From Toxonevra muliebris (lineage: Eukaryota > Arthropoda > Insecta > Diptera > Pallopteridae), in assembly GCA_963691655.1 (NCBI GenBank), contig OY829329.1, positions 79,540,613-79,604,612 on the forward strand: a DNA stretch of 64,000 bases. Direction: 5' to 3'. Shown here in pieces: positions 36,270 to 49,300 of the stretch. Below the pieces are notes generated by a model. That model searched no databases and had not been told where the DNA came from. It saw nothing but the letters and a program-made list of their open reading frames with translations. Made by a program: the position numbers and the translations under genes. The number at the start of each line of letters is the position of its first letter. Positions within the stretch are counted from its first letter, which is position 1.

Positions 36270-38287
36270 TTAATTGGTACGGAGTTATCGCGGATTAGAA
36301 TCTTGGCATGACAGGTTCGACTGGGTCCAGCGAGTTAAGGCACTGGGTCTGGCAGCAGAGTACTTAGCTTGTTGCTTAACAAGAACTGAAGTTGGCAACC
36401 AATCAAAGATTGCGAAGAGAGCTTTCGTAGAGGTAGTACGGAGCGAATCAAGATTGGCTCTAAATTATGCTATGGGGTTCTCCTAAATTCTTAACATTCT
36501 TTTTGATTTATAGCGAAGCAATCGTTTTTGTTTTTATAGTGACACTTCCGAGTGCCAATTGTAGTAGTTTATGGTATACTAACAAGAAAATAAATATTAC
36601 AGCTGTTGCTTATTTACTTTTCTAACGTATTTTTTATTGCACTATTAGCTAAACCGCAACAAATAAATACTTTGTTAATTGTGTCTAAGAAAAAATGTAA
36701 TTTATTTGACTTCTGGCATTAAATTTAGTAATAAACAAAGCCATTATAAAGGTATTAAAAATTTCTATTGGGTGTAGGTACTAATAGTTATAGGTTATTT
36801 ATAAACATTTTTAATGATTGCATTTCAAATTTTTGAGCCTCAGAAATGAAGCAATTAAAAACTAAAAAAAAAGAACGCCATCATGCTCAGAGTGAGGAAT
36901 TCATATTTTAAATTAATTTATTGGTTTTAAAAATTAAATTTTAAATTATGTAAGCTAATTTAGTTCTTAAAAACAGTGAAGATTTGGAAAATACTGAGCG
37001 GATTTCGCAACAAAGCTTAGTTAGAAAGCAATTACAAAATATATTTAGGTTAATTCTGCAGAAAAACTTGATTGATTTTAAAAATAAATAGTTTAGAAGT
37101 TATAAATTGTTTTTAATTGATATTTTATGTGATCAGCAAAGATTGTATTTAATCCATTCTATTATCGAAAAGTTTACAATGTATATATGTATAATCTGTT
37201 GGTTGGACAATTGTGTAAACAGACAATTAAATTTTAACTTTATTGTTTTATTTAATCCAGTAAAGTAGATTTTAAAATATTATCTTAAAAAAAAATAAGT
37301 AATACCCTACAAATGTTTTGTTTGCTTTAATTAATAGAAATACGATTCGGGTTCGGCATTTGCATACGCATAAGCCACCATTTTTTTTTAAGCACGTGGG
37401 GTTGTATTGGTACATAGCGTTTTTGACATAAGTCACTGCCGCACCAGTTGCATTTCACCTACTTTTAGATGTGAAACTTGACAAATTTGCATGACCTTTT
37501 CATCATAATGCTCCGAGCATAATAAAGGGTTTTCCATTAGGGACATACAAATTTTATCTATTAATAAAACACAGAATTTCGAAAAAGAATTTTTTTTTTA
37601 AATGGTCGAACTTATTAAAATTCTGATTTTAAACTTTTACTTCCGGTTTGGTGCATAAACAAAATTTTAATTTCCGGTCTGATTCCATAATTGAAAGGAA
37701 CAGTAAATTTCCTATTTAAATTACTATGTTCAATATTTTATTGTAAATTTGTTTGATTCTGAAAATTACTTTTGAAAATTCCATATTTCAAAACCCCATA
37801 ACTTGGCAAATAAACTTCATACAAAAAAAAATTGTGTGTCCACATTCATATTTTCTAGAAGTTCAATTAGACCGAATTTCAGAACTTCACATTTTCTTAC
37901 ATTTTTTAAATGTCTTATATATATATATACATATTTTTTTTTTGCGAACAAATCATTGCTTTTTAGCGCTATGACTATGGTGCAATTTTCACACGACGTC
38001 CGCTGAAAAAGCGTACCATTCTTCCTCAATACGCAGTCATAACTCATTTTATTATGCCATTGATTTTCACCATAGGACTGACTCTATATGCTGGAAACTT
38101 CTTAGAACTCTATTATTTATATTTCTAATTTTTTCTGGAAATAATGCGCACCGTAATTATATATCATTATTTTCTACGTCCCAATAACAAAAGTAGTTTT
38201 ATCAGTGCTAATACACAGAAGTCTCATATATTGGTTGACTAATTATTTTCTAAATGGCCGAGTTGCCGATAAGCAACTAAATTCAAC
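36270..38287. other. AT-rich intergenic DNA
   Basis: No gene supported. The first 200 bp are less AT-rich and may still belong to the LINE upstream. Frames at 37753-38047 lie in several registers and look like chance. Confidence 0.35.
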
Positions 38288-38299
38288 TATGTATACATA

Positions 38300-39016
38300 T
38301 TGTATTGTATTATAGAGGTTTCTGTCGTTGTACCGCGACCTATAAGATCTATTGTACGTCCCTCTTTTCTATCTAGTCTAATCTGCCTAGAGTACCTCAT
38401 CCAGTCCAGTCTCCCTCAAGAATTTGAGTATTGCGCTCGGATCTATGGACTCCAGTTCGGTACTGGGCACTTGGTGCATGCCCAGACATTTCCTTCTTTT
38501 GTGGATCAGTGCTCTACATTGAGCTAAAATATGTTCTGATGATTCGTCTTCCTCATTACAAAACCTACAAATTGAGCTTTGCTCAACCCCTATCTTGCAA
38601 AGGTGTTCTCTGAGCCCGCAATGCCCAGTCAGAATGCCAGCTAATATGCGCAAGCTGTTTTTGTTGAGACCAATGCAGAATGCGTATCTACTTTTATTAT
38701 AATTACCTAAAAGCGCTTTGGATTGCCTCAGTCCCGTAAGATTGGTAAAGAGTTCTTGCCTCTTGTTCCTCTCTTCTTGCCTGAGTAATTCCCTGATTAC
38801 GCTATCCCCTATTCCACAGAAGGGTTCAGGTCCCACGAAAGTGGTTGCTGCCCCCTTTCTTGCAGGCTCGTCTGCCTGCTCATTACCCTCAATTCCTGCG
38901 TGTCCAGGGGACCAATATAGAGCTACTTTGTTGTTTTTGACCAGTTGATTGAGCTTGCTCAAACAGTCCCACACCAACTTAGAGGTGATCTCAAAGGAAC
39001 ATAATGGTCGAATGTT
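38300..39016 (-). mobile_element. 5'-truncated LOA-like LINE, RNase H and zinc-knuckle end
   Basis: The minus-strand frame 38977-38387 (196 codons) is intact. It reads WSPGHAGIEGNEQADEPARK (RNase H, with the Asp of the last active-site block), then RILAGILTGHCGLREHLCKIG and ICRFCNEEDESSEHILAQC, the CCHC-like knuckle typical of the C terminus of RNase H-bearing LINEs. The start of RNase H and the reverse transcriptase are absent. The 3' UTR carries AGATCTATAGG-type sequence (AGATCTTATAGGTCGC at about 38335-38350, reverse complement) and ends in ATACA repeats. A 12-bp TSD, TATGTATACATA, flanks it at 38288-38299 and 39017-39028. The open frame suggests a recent insertion. Confidence 0.85.
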
Positions 39017-39035
39017 TATGTATACATAAGTACTA

Positions 39036-39334
39036 GGTTAGGTTGGAGTGGCTGTCGAGAGACACACTTAGGCCTGAACGGCCCATTGTGATACCACATA
39101 GTTGGACCTACAGTTTAACGCCGATTCCGAACGGCGGTGTGGCAATTTTTTATCGGCTTGGTGGTTTTGCCGTTACCAACCAATGTGTGTACTTGTACAC
39201 TATCTTATAATTCTCATACACTTCATATTGATAGTGAATATAAGAAAGTAATGAAAATTAACCACCAGACGAATCGAACCCGAACCTCCCAGATGAAAGT
39301 CTAGTGCACTATCCACTAGGCTATCGAGGTCGTC
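39036..39334 (-). mobile_element. tRNA-derived SINE (family A)
   Basis: On the minus strand the head GACGACCTCGATAGCCTAGTGG (box A) starts at 39334 and a degenerate GGTTCGATTC box B lies near 39270. The body follows, with GTTAAACTGTAGGTCC near 39115, and the 3' end is GCCACTCCAACCTAACC at 39036. A perfect 13-bp TSD, TACATAAGTACTA, lies at 39023-39035 and 39335-39347. The left TSD overlaps the TSD of the neighbouring LINE, so the SINE went into or beside that LINE's target duplication. Other copies are at 32293-32542 (without this tail) and 40822-41010 (internally deleted). Confidence 0.85.
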
Positions 39335-40343
39335 TACATAAGTACTAAGTACTAAGACTTTGAAAGGAGAACTTTCGAAAATCAAATTCAGATTAACCAA
39401 GCAAAAATATTTGCCAGTGTATATAAAATAATTGTAGGCAGTACATACATCAACTTGTTTATTTTTCTACTGTTTATCCAGAAGCAATACTTCCGATCTA
39501 ATAACTACAGGCTAAGCTCTTTCAAACGGTGACCTAATTATTGTTTCTCTGCTCACATATCATACGCAAAGCAATACTCGCCAGCAACAAGCTTCCCTCA
39601 CTGCAAGCTTGCAGTACAATCAACAGGTTTTTTTTTTCTTTCTTTGTTTGAACTTCACTATTTTTGGAGGCACTTTATATGCACAATCTTCTACAGCATA
39701 TGCATATTTCTTTACGTTTTTCATTACACTGTAAGCTTTACAGCTGTGCACAACAAATTTTATTAGAGGCTTAAGAAATTGAATTTTATTTTACTTTCTT
39801 TTGTTAAATTTACACAAAAAAATTATTCAGATTTCTATTGATAAGATTACAGATAAGGTGAATGTTTTTTGTAATTCAAATAAATGCTAGGGACACGATT
39901 AACGTCTACGCTGAGAAAACAAACGGTACTTGAACTTATCAAATCCAACGTAATAATACTGAGTAACACTGAGCAACTAAATTTGAGTGATTAAATAAAT
40001 GAGTGGGTGAAATAAGTGAACAAGAACAACGCCAAAGTGTCAAATTGAGTGAAGATAATTGAGACTAACTATAATTCAAAACAATTAATATAATACATCC
40101 ATACACATGTTCATATATGGTACATAAATATTTTAAGCAGAACGTAAAAAAGTTATAATAATAAAACATTTAAAGAGATTAGTTGACTAGACGACAACGG
40201 CAATGGCAAGCTCAATTTGCAAAATTGTGCTTTAATACGAGGGACGTGATTAAAATAAGATTTTCACTATACACTTCAACAATAGTGTTGAAATTTCTTA
40301 ATATAAAAGATTAAATTATATAAAAAAAAACGAATTCAATAAC

Positions 40344-43300
40344 ATGCTAGAAACTAAGGAAACTGGTACGCCTAAAGGCATTGTAGCACATGATGGAAAA
40401 AATGGAGCGATTCCGGAAATTAACCCTGCACATCTCTCTGCAACCAATTCATCGAATGGACATGGAGTTCGTCTGACGGGAAAAACAAATTTAAAATTGC
40501 ACTTTTGCAATGTCACCTATACAAGCAAACAGAGTAAGTATATTATTATTTTTTTTTTTTTTTTGATTAAAGCCTTTTCGACCACCATTTCTTTAATGGC
40601 GTAGGTCATTGTGGTCATTCATTCCGATTCTTTAATTGATGCTAATAATACAAGTAAAAAAAAAGTTTTCAAATTTAGTTCATAGTTAAATGAAGAGCAT
40701 AATTTTTTGCGGTATTTATATTAGTTATTGCAGAATAACAACAAAAAATTTAACCAGTCAGAAGACCGCTCTCTTTTGACACATACATAGGAAGTACAAA
40801 AGCACGGTTGCATTTTGCCTAAGGTTAGGTTAGAGTGGCTGTCGAGAGACTTGTACACTTTCTTATAATTCTCATACACTTCATGTTGACAGTGAATATA
40901 AGGAGGTTATTAGGTTAGAAATTAACCACCAGAAGAAGACGGGAATCGAACCCGAACCTCCCGGATGAAAATCTAGAGCTCCACCCACTTGACTATCGAG
41001 GTCGTCTGCATTTAACCTTACTGTCAAATGCTTTCTTCGAATTAAAGTGCAACTTGGCTTTTTTTAAGTAACAAAATATGATTCCATAAATTTGTTCAAC
41101 TAATCACAATTGTCCAACTATAACTCCCATGTAAATAAATAAATAAATAAAGTTTATTGGTGCCGCAAGAGGTTCAAAGCTTTAAATTTTCAGAAATTCA
41201 GCATAAATTGTATGAAAAGTATAAATTGTGGTCAAAACTTTTAAACTTTGACACAAATAAACATCTGATTTCAAAAATTATTTCTGCATTATGTTTGTAT
41301 TTGTAAGGAGCAAGAAAAGAGCTGTGGAATTTGAAAAAAATACACCAAAAAATTTAAAAAAAATTTATTGTCGAAATTTCGAAACTTTCAAGACCCCATT
41401 AGAATCTAAAGATATTATCTGATTTCAAAGTAGGCCCTTAATAATGCTGTTAGTGTTCCAAAAAAGTGGTTTTGTGTGATCAATTTGCCAGTCACACATA
41501 CATACATATGTAACTGAACTTAACTAAATATAGAGGAGAGGGCCCCCAGTTGGACATTGCATTGAGATAATGCTCTAGAATCCAAACTGAATAAGATATC
41601 TTAAAACGATATACACAGTATGAAGGTTGCGTATCTTTTGGTCATAGAAATCAATTTTTATTTTCCACACAAACAGTTTTTTAAGTATATTTCAAAATTG
41701 TTAAAAATTTCGATTTTCAAAAAAGTGGCCTTAAGAGAAATAGCATGCAAATTTTAGGCAGACTCATCCGTATTCGTATTTGTATCGTTCGGACATATGT
41801 ATGTACTAGGGACTGCTGATTTTGGAGCACTTTAAGTGCTCTTTTCTCTTACACTCGTGACTTGCAATCATATTTGAATTGGTGGGTTTTACTAGCATAG
41901 TTTTTAGACAGATGATATGTAAATCTTCATTTTCGTCTGAAGACGTTCGATGTTTCTCTGCCGACTTTGATTTTTTTTCTAAATACTTTCGCGGCGTTGG
42001 TTGCTCTTTTTGTTTTTTTTTATCAAATTTTTGACCCAAGACTATTACGAGAGAGCTGTATCGAAAACAATTGATTCATTTGAAGAGAGCAGTGACCGAA
42101 AAACGACTAGAATATGCGACCAGGCACCAGACAGTAATTTTTCAACATGACAACGCACGGCCTTATATTGCTAGACCGGTTAATACTATTTGGAAAATAG
42201 CGGATGGAAAGTTTTTGGACGGGTTTTCACCAAGGAATCAGAACATTGTCTTTAGTATTTAGATATGTCGTAGCTTCCAATAGGCACTACTTTGAATTAT
42301 TTCGATAAATTCACTGACTCAACTAAAAAATGTTGACAAACTTTACAAAAAAAAAAAAAAAAAAAATTCACGTCGTGTGTGTAGCAGAAAAACAAGCAGG
42401 TCTTTTTCTTCAAGTATACATAAAAAACTGCATCTCTACAAAAAACAAGTGCCATAAGGCGGGAGGTGCTGCTTCCTTATGCAAATATTTTATGCTCAAT
42501 AACCATCTTGGGGCCCTCTACCCTAATATATTTCTCTTTATCTTTTTCGCTGTCGAAAGTCACATGTTTTTTACAAGTTTTTGTACAATTTTTTTAATTT
42601 TTGAATTTATTTTCTTAATTTTTCATAAATTCTAATGGAACATAAGGCTTTTTTACTATCCTAATTTTACTAGAATTTGAGAAAAACAATTACAATAAAT
42701 TAAAAAATGAGCAAAACCTTAAGTACACACATATGTGTATTTTTTCAGCGAACGTGTAGGTCCGATCCAAAATAAGATCCCACATTACTCCGTTATAAAT
42801 TTTGTTCAAAATAGCAATCTGAAAACCTAAATAGCGTTTCGCATTGCAACCTATGTTATGAACGCTTTATTGAGGAAATACCCATTCATAATTACGTTCA
42901 CTTGAATTCTGATCGTCTTTCCTTTGGATTGAAATGGACTTTATTAATTTTTCATTAAATTGAATAGACTCTGATTGTTTTTTAATCAGTTGTTTTCTAA
43001 TTTGTAAGCACAAATTGAAACGGCATTACTAGCTCATTTTGAAAAAAAGAATAACTTTCTTGTTATCGCCATTTTTCCTCATATTCTTCATTTTCCCTCA
43101 TATGATATCTCTATGAGTATACCATATAATTTCCATGGTTAATTCTTTTCTTAAATACCCTTGAATCAATCAAATTACTTCCATGGTATTTTGTAAGAAT
43201 TCTATACTTTGGTAAATAGGTGGGACAAAAGCTATTGCGCTTGCTGTATTGCAAGCAATAAATTAAGTAAATAAAACAGTATGTAACAGTGCTCTACTCG

Positions 43301-46300
43301 TGATATCGAACAATTGAAAACAAATTTAGTATCCAGCCGTATAAACTTCTATAGTCAGATCCCTTTTGATATATGAGCTGTTGCGTGCAAAGGTGGTGAG
43401 AGTTGGGTTTTTTTTATTATTTGGATTTTCACCTTCAGGCAATAGTTTTGGCCTCATTTAGTTTCCTACAAAAAAGGTGTACATCTAGGTTGAACATATG
43501 TACTATAAAGCTGCCTGTACTTCGGGAAAATAAATTTTAGAAGAGCCCTATTTTGCACAGGACTTCTACAAAACCAATGTATTTTTAAAAATCAGATTTT
43601 GACTTACACCACTTTTGCACACAACGTTTTGTATCAAAAACGTTTAAATCTTTATTGAATCGACTTAAAATGTTGATGTGTTGGAACTCACGCCTAGCTG
43701 TGATATCTCCCATTTAAATGAGTATTTTAGGTTTTTTTTTGTTTTATTTTTTGATGTAAAAATAAATAATAACTAGGCCCAGAAACTCAATATTTTTGAA
43801 TTAAATATCTGGAGAGCAAGTTTCAACTTAGCCAAACGGCTGTGCACATAAACTTTACTCATGAATACTTAGCAGATGGTGGTAGTCACTACTCTGTATT
43901 ATTTTCACTCCTCTACTGTGTTATTAGTTTAACGATATTGAATGATTTAAGTAATATATAACAGACTTTTGTAGTCAAAACAACAGCAGTATATATAGAG
44001 ACAAGCAAATCAGACGGCAGTTTCGGAGCCCACCACAATTCCTCATTAGAGACCTTAGTGATAGTTCTTATAGGTCTTACAACATCCTATGTAAGTTATT
44101 CATATTTGAAATCGTAACCCAGAATGTTGAAAGAAACTATCACTACTGTTCTTTATACTTATTTGTTGTTGTAATTCTTTTATTGTAACTAGTCTACATA
44201 ATGCATCGTTATTTTGTGTATAGTGCAAGCGATTATGTATGTTTTTGAAAAATGGTTCTATATTGAAATTTTCACTTCTTGGTTTAAAGTATTTTAGAAT
44301 GTTTGAACTGTTGGGCTCAAGTTTTTTTTTGTTTTATAATAGTTGATTCATCTTATAATCCCATCTATAACCTCAAATCCTGTATATGACTATAAAAAAT
44401 AACTGAAAATGTCTAGATTACATCTTATCTTAAATTTATGTTATGACAGTGATACTTTTAATATAGGTCATTATTTTCCATATAGTAATATATGATAGCT
44501 AACGCTCGTATCTATACAGTTTTTCGCGGTATTATACTGTTTTTTAGACTCAAACCCCGCATACCACCTTTTTTGTCAAAATACCGTGTTTACATTAAGA
44601 AAAAAATATAAAATTTTTGAATGCTACGAAACTCAAATTTATCAATCGCAATGCAAAACGTCTGAGAGAACAATGGCAACTCGTTGCGAGTATACTTTTG
44701 ATAGAAGTGGAAACATTGAAGGCGATTCTGATCGTCAAATGCAACTTGAAATATCCATGCGTTGATTCCTATAAATACCACATAGCAAACCCGGAATCGC
44801 TTCGTCAAATTTCTTCAAAGCACAAATTCTACACAGCTACAGGAGATATTAAAATGGAGAACGAAGACTATTCAGGTGGTCAATTTTTATTGAAAAAAAT
44901 TGATACCGCGAAATATAGTTTTTCAATTCAATTTACAGTTTTTTTAAACTTTTTGGTAGAAATATACAGTTTTTGGTTCGAAAAAAGATACGAGCGTTAA
45001 TGATAGCTGATACTTATATATGTACATATATATTTATTTCACTTACCAGATTTTATATATTTTGGCAGACAATTCCAAACTGCAGAAAATTCTCAATGAT
45101 ATTTGCGGCGAATTCAAATCTGGACGTCTGACAGCAATCTTAGGACCATCCGGTGCTGGTAAAACGTCTATGCTGAATGTACTATCCGGTTTCAAGTAAG
45201 TACTTCTTGCAACAAAATTGTTATTACTTTAATTTAATTCTAACTTTGTTTTAACTGTTTTGCTATTTTTTATTATGCAGAGCACATGGTGTAACCGGCC
45301 AATTTACACTCAATGAGGCAGAACGAAATTTGTTGGCATTTCGTAAAATGTCATGCTATATACCACAAGATTTTGCGTTGCTAGATTTATTAACCGTGCA
45401 CGAAACTATTAAAGACTCCGCCGATTTAAAATTACCCACGAAAACAAGTGCTGAAGAAAAACAAAAAATCGTAAGTAGAAAATTTAATTTGATAGACAAT
45501 TAAAGAATATTAGCTTACCTCTCTCCCTCCTTTTCTCTCTCCCACTCTCTTTTTATTACTCAATAGATCGACGACGTACTTAAAATACTCAATATGGATA
45601 AATGTCGTCACACTCTAGTGCGTAATATTTCTGGTGGTGAGCGTAAACGTTTGTCGATTGCCATTGAACTTGTTACCAATCCACCAGTGATGTTCTTTGA
45701 TGAGCCCACCAGCGGTTTAGATAGCGTTGCCAGTTTACAAGTGATGAACTATCTATGTCGTTTAGCTCGTGATGGTCGCATAATTGTTTGTGTGGTGCAT
45801 CAACCCAGTTCACGTTTAATGAAATTATTCGATGATATTTTGGTGATGTCACGTGGTGAAGTTCTTTATGCTGGGGCACAGCATGAGATGCTTACTTGTT
45901 TTGAACAGTCAGGGTTTTTATGTCCGAATTTTTATAATCCTGCTGACTTCGGTATGTTAGTTTTATTACTTCCGGCAATTCGATGAATGAACATTTTTTA
46001 AAACTTTTTTTTATTTCAGTACTTGAAGTGGGTAGTATGGAACCTAATGAAAATATTGCAGAACTCATACAAAGAAATAAAGATAGATATTGCAACGGAT
46101 TGAGCCGCTCATGTAAAACGTTGGACACCGCCGACGAAAGAAGTAAGCAAGGATTTATTGTTTTTGTTATCATAATGCATACAGTATGATTTGGGTTTGG
46201 TGCTCAGATCAATAACGGCCCGAAATAGCTTACTGATCAATACATTTCACCAATGGTAGTCAAGGTACATATGTACTAAATTTCTTCCGTTCCTATTTTC

Positions 46301-49300
46301 TGCTAAAATTACACAACTTTTTAGCTTCATAACCTTTGATTCTATTTATGGCTGATGACATTAAGCCACTGCGCTAAATTGATTGTTACTGACGGAATGA
46401 TCACTTGGAAAAGATTTTTTGGTCAAAAAAAGGTTTCAATCCGTATAGTCATTGCCATAAACGGTGTAACCTTAATTATGTTATAGAATCTACAAGACCT
46501 AGAATTTTTTTTACGCTCCCAGAAGAGCTTATAATTGGGCCATATTGCCAACAGCTTGAGAAGCCTTAAGGGCATATTTATTCCAAAAGTAGACAGGAGG
46601 CACGAAGCTGCAAAAAAATTCAGGCCCATAAGCCTATAATCCCTTGTATTTACATCACTAGAACACGTCCTAGATATCTTCCTTAGAAAAGCCATTGAGG
46701 GCAAAGCGTTTTCCAAATCACAACATTCAACATCCAAGGGCAATTCTACCGAAATGACCTAAAACTTATTCTGCTAGTGTTTTATGTTACAGATAACTTA
46801 GTTAAAGATAACTTAGAAAAATAATGTGCACTCTTATATTCTAGGAAAATGTAAATTTGAATAGTTACATTCGCACTCCTAAATTAACATCACCTATTTT
46901 TCAAATTCAAGAAGATTAGAAGAGATCGATTTGTTTTTTTTTTTTTTTTCATTTAAAAAATCTAAAAATTACCACTATGGAACGGTCTACTAAAGCTATC
47001 GAATGAGGTACCTAAACAAAACACAAATATACAGACCCTTACGATTGGCATTTCCCCATCAAAAACAGATTGGAGAAAAAATCGTAAGGGAGCTAACTTC
47101 AAGAAAAAACTGTACATTCTACATTTACCAACTATGCTGCTACCAAGAAAGCATAGTAATCAGGTACATACTTTCCCACACCCATCCTGATGTAGCTAGA
47201 CTGACGGGACACCGAACAATTGGGGAGGAAAATGTGACCTGACTCCGAATCCTACAAAAGTGGGAATTGTAAGGACTCTTAAAAGAAGAAGACTCTCTCC
47301 CATTTTTACTATTGCCCGACACTTGCCAACACCAGAGTGAACATATACCATAAACTTAACCCTTTTGACCAGAATAAGACAATGCATCCTAAATACTAAA
47401 AACTTTGTAAGAACTCGTTCCTTGTGATCTTTAGTACAAAATATTGGCATTTGAAAACTGTTGCTATTTGTGATTGGCCAATGTATCAATTTATAATATT
47501 AATTGGAAAAATCCAAAACGAATTTTGAAGGGGAAAAGTAGTACCTACTTTCAGATGCCGTAACGAGTTTTGTAGAGAAAAATTCGTTGTGTAATAAGTT
47601 CTAGCTTAGGATATCTCGAAAACCAAATGTGATGTTGAAATTTTGAAATTCGGATTCAGCGCACCAAAAAACCAAAGGAGTTACTGGGGTCTTACCGACT
47701 AGTATGTTAGAACTATCACAGATGATTCAACCTTCATCCAATTGTATCAATATATATTTCATTTTTAAGAAAAAAAAACAAAGCTTTCATAAAAAATTCA
47801 TAAAAAAGGATTTTAATATAAAAAATGTTCAAAGGATATTTTATCCTTAAAAATCTCAAAATTATTTAACTTAAATTCTTTTTTTTTATTTTTTTATATT
47901 ATAGTTCATAATCCTACAAAAAAAACATTCTGAAACCTTGTCAGATTTGATAGGGAGAAGCTTTGAAATTTTATTTAAAAAAAATATAAAATTTTTATAG
48001 CGGGGCGGTAATATTTAAATCATTTTAAGGAAAACAGTGCAGAATTTTAATTTATAACAAAAAACGAAACAAAAAATAAACTACGGGATAAACGGATTTG
48101 TAAATAAATAAAAACCTTAAAATATTGCAACCATATTAAACAAACTTTGTACAGATATTCGTTAAAGAATACACAAATTGAGTTAAGAAATTTTTAATAC
48201 CGTTAAAGTGGTCGTGATACCCCTCACATAACTGAAATTTTTCAAAGGTTATATCTAAGAAAATACTGAAACAATTCGGCATAAGTGGTTGAATGTTACT
48301 TTTACTATTGCTTATAAAGGAGACTTGTTTGCCAAATTTTAAGAAAATCCGAAGAGGTCGACCTGAATTCGTTTTTTTCGAAAAATCTAAGAATGATTCA
48401 AAATATAAATCAAGGTAAAAATATACATTAGATATTTAGATAAAAATGTGATTTTGTGTGAGAATTGCCAAAAAATTTGGTTTACTAATTGGTAATACTT
48501 TTTCTATAGAAAAAAATAACATCAATTGCACCGAATACAACAAAGATGGTGAGTGCAAGGACTTAACTGATCTAATGCTATAGAAATAAATGTTTCAGTC
48601 TTAGTAGATATATGTATGTAGAACAAAATCTTTTCTATTAAATAAACTCTTTAAATTAGTTTGTGTTTAGTAAGTAACTAATAGTTTAATTTCAATATTG
48701 GCAATGCAAATGACTTTATTTTGTGAATGGGTGAGTAGGATAATATTAATGTATAATAACACAGGCTAGCAAAATTAAACTTTTATTAAGCTGATAGAAA
48801 ACAAGCGGTAGTTTCCTACGCAAATATATTTGTACACTGAATCCGAATCAAGATGCAGAAATTTTCTCTCGCGTCAAGCTTTCGAGAAATTTTAACCCAA
48901 AAGTGTGGAAAAGCCGACAGGCCACAATTTTTTTTTACTAATTTTGCTAGAAATTAGTAATATTTTTCTTCCGGCCCATACTAGATCAGTTTTTTATTCG
49001 ATACCAAAAATCATTTGGATTACTAAATGCATACGATTCGGATTCATCGTACATATTTGTATACCTGGAAAATTAGAGAACTGTGTAATTTATGCAAAGA
49101 TTTCTTATCACTTATTCATATATTCTATAATACACTTTCGATAGAAATTGAATCGTTATCACTACTTCTCAATAACAATTTCGATCGAATATAATTCAAA
49201 CTCAATATCATACCCGCACTTGTAGCTAAGATGTTGCCTAAAGAAGCTTCACACATATCCATTACAATGAATCAAATTGATGCTGCAAAAGACACGCAAG

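Noticed and set aside
41806..42039. 77-codon Lys-rich minus frame next to the mariner fragment
   Set aside because: It is on the opposite strand to the mariner remnant and resembles no transposase block. Probably chance.
44617..45000. 127-codon + strand frame as a host gene
   Set aside because: It lies wholly inside the 500-bp transposable element, ends in its right TIR, has no upstream exon logic and no recognisable domain. It is described with the element instead.
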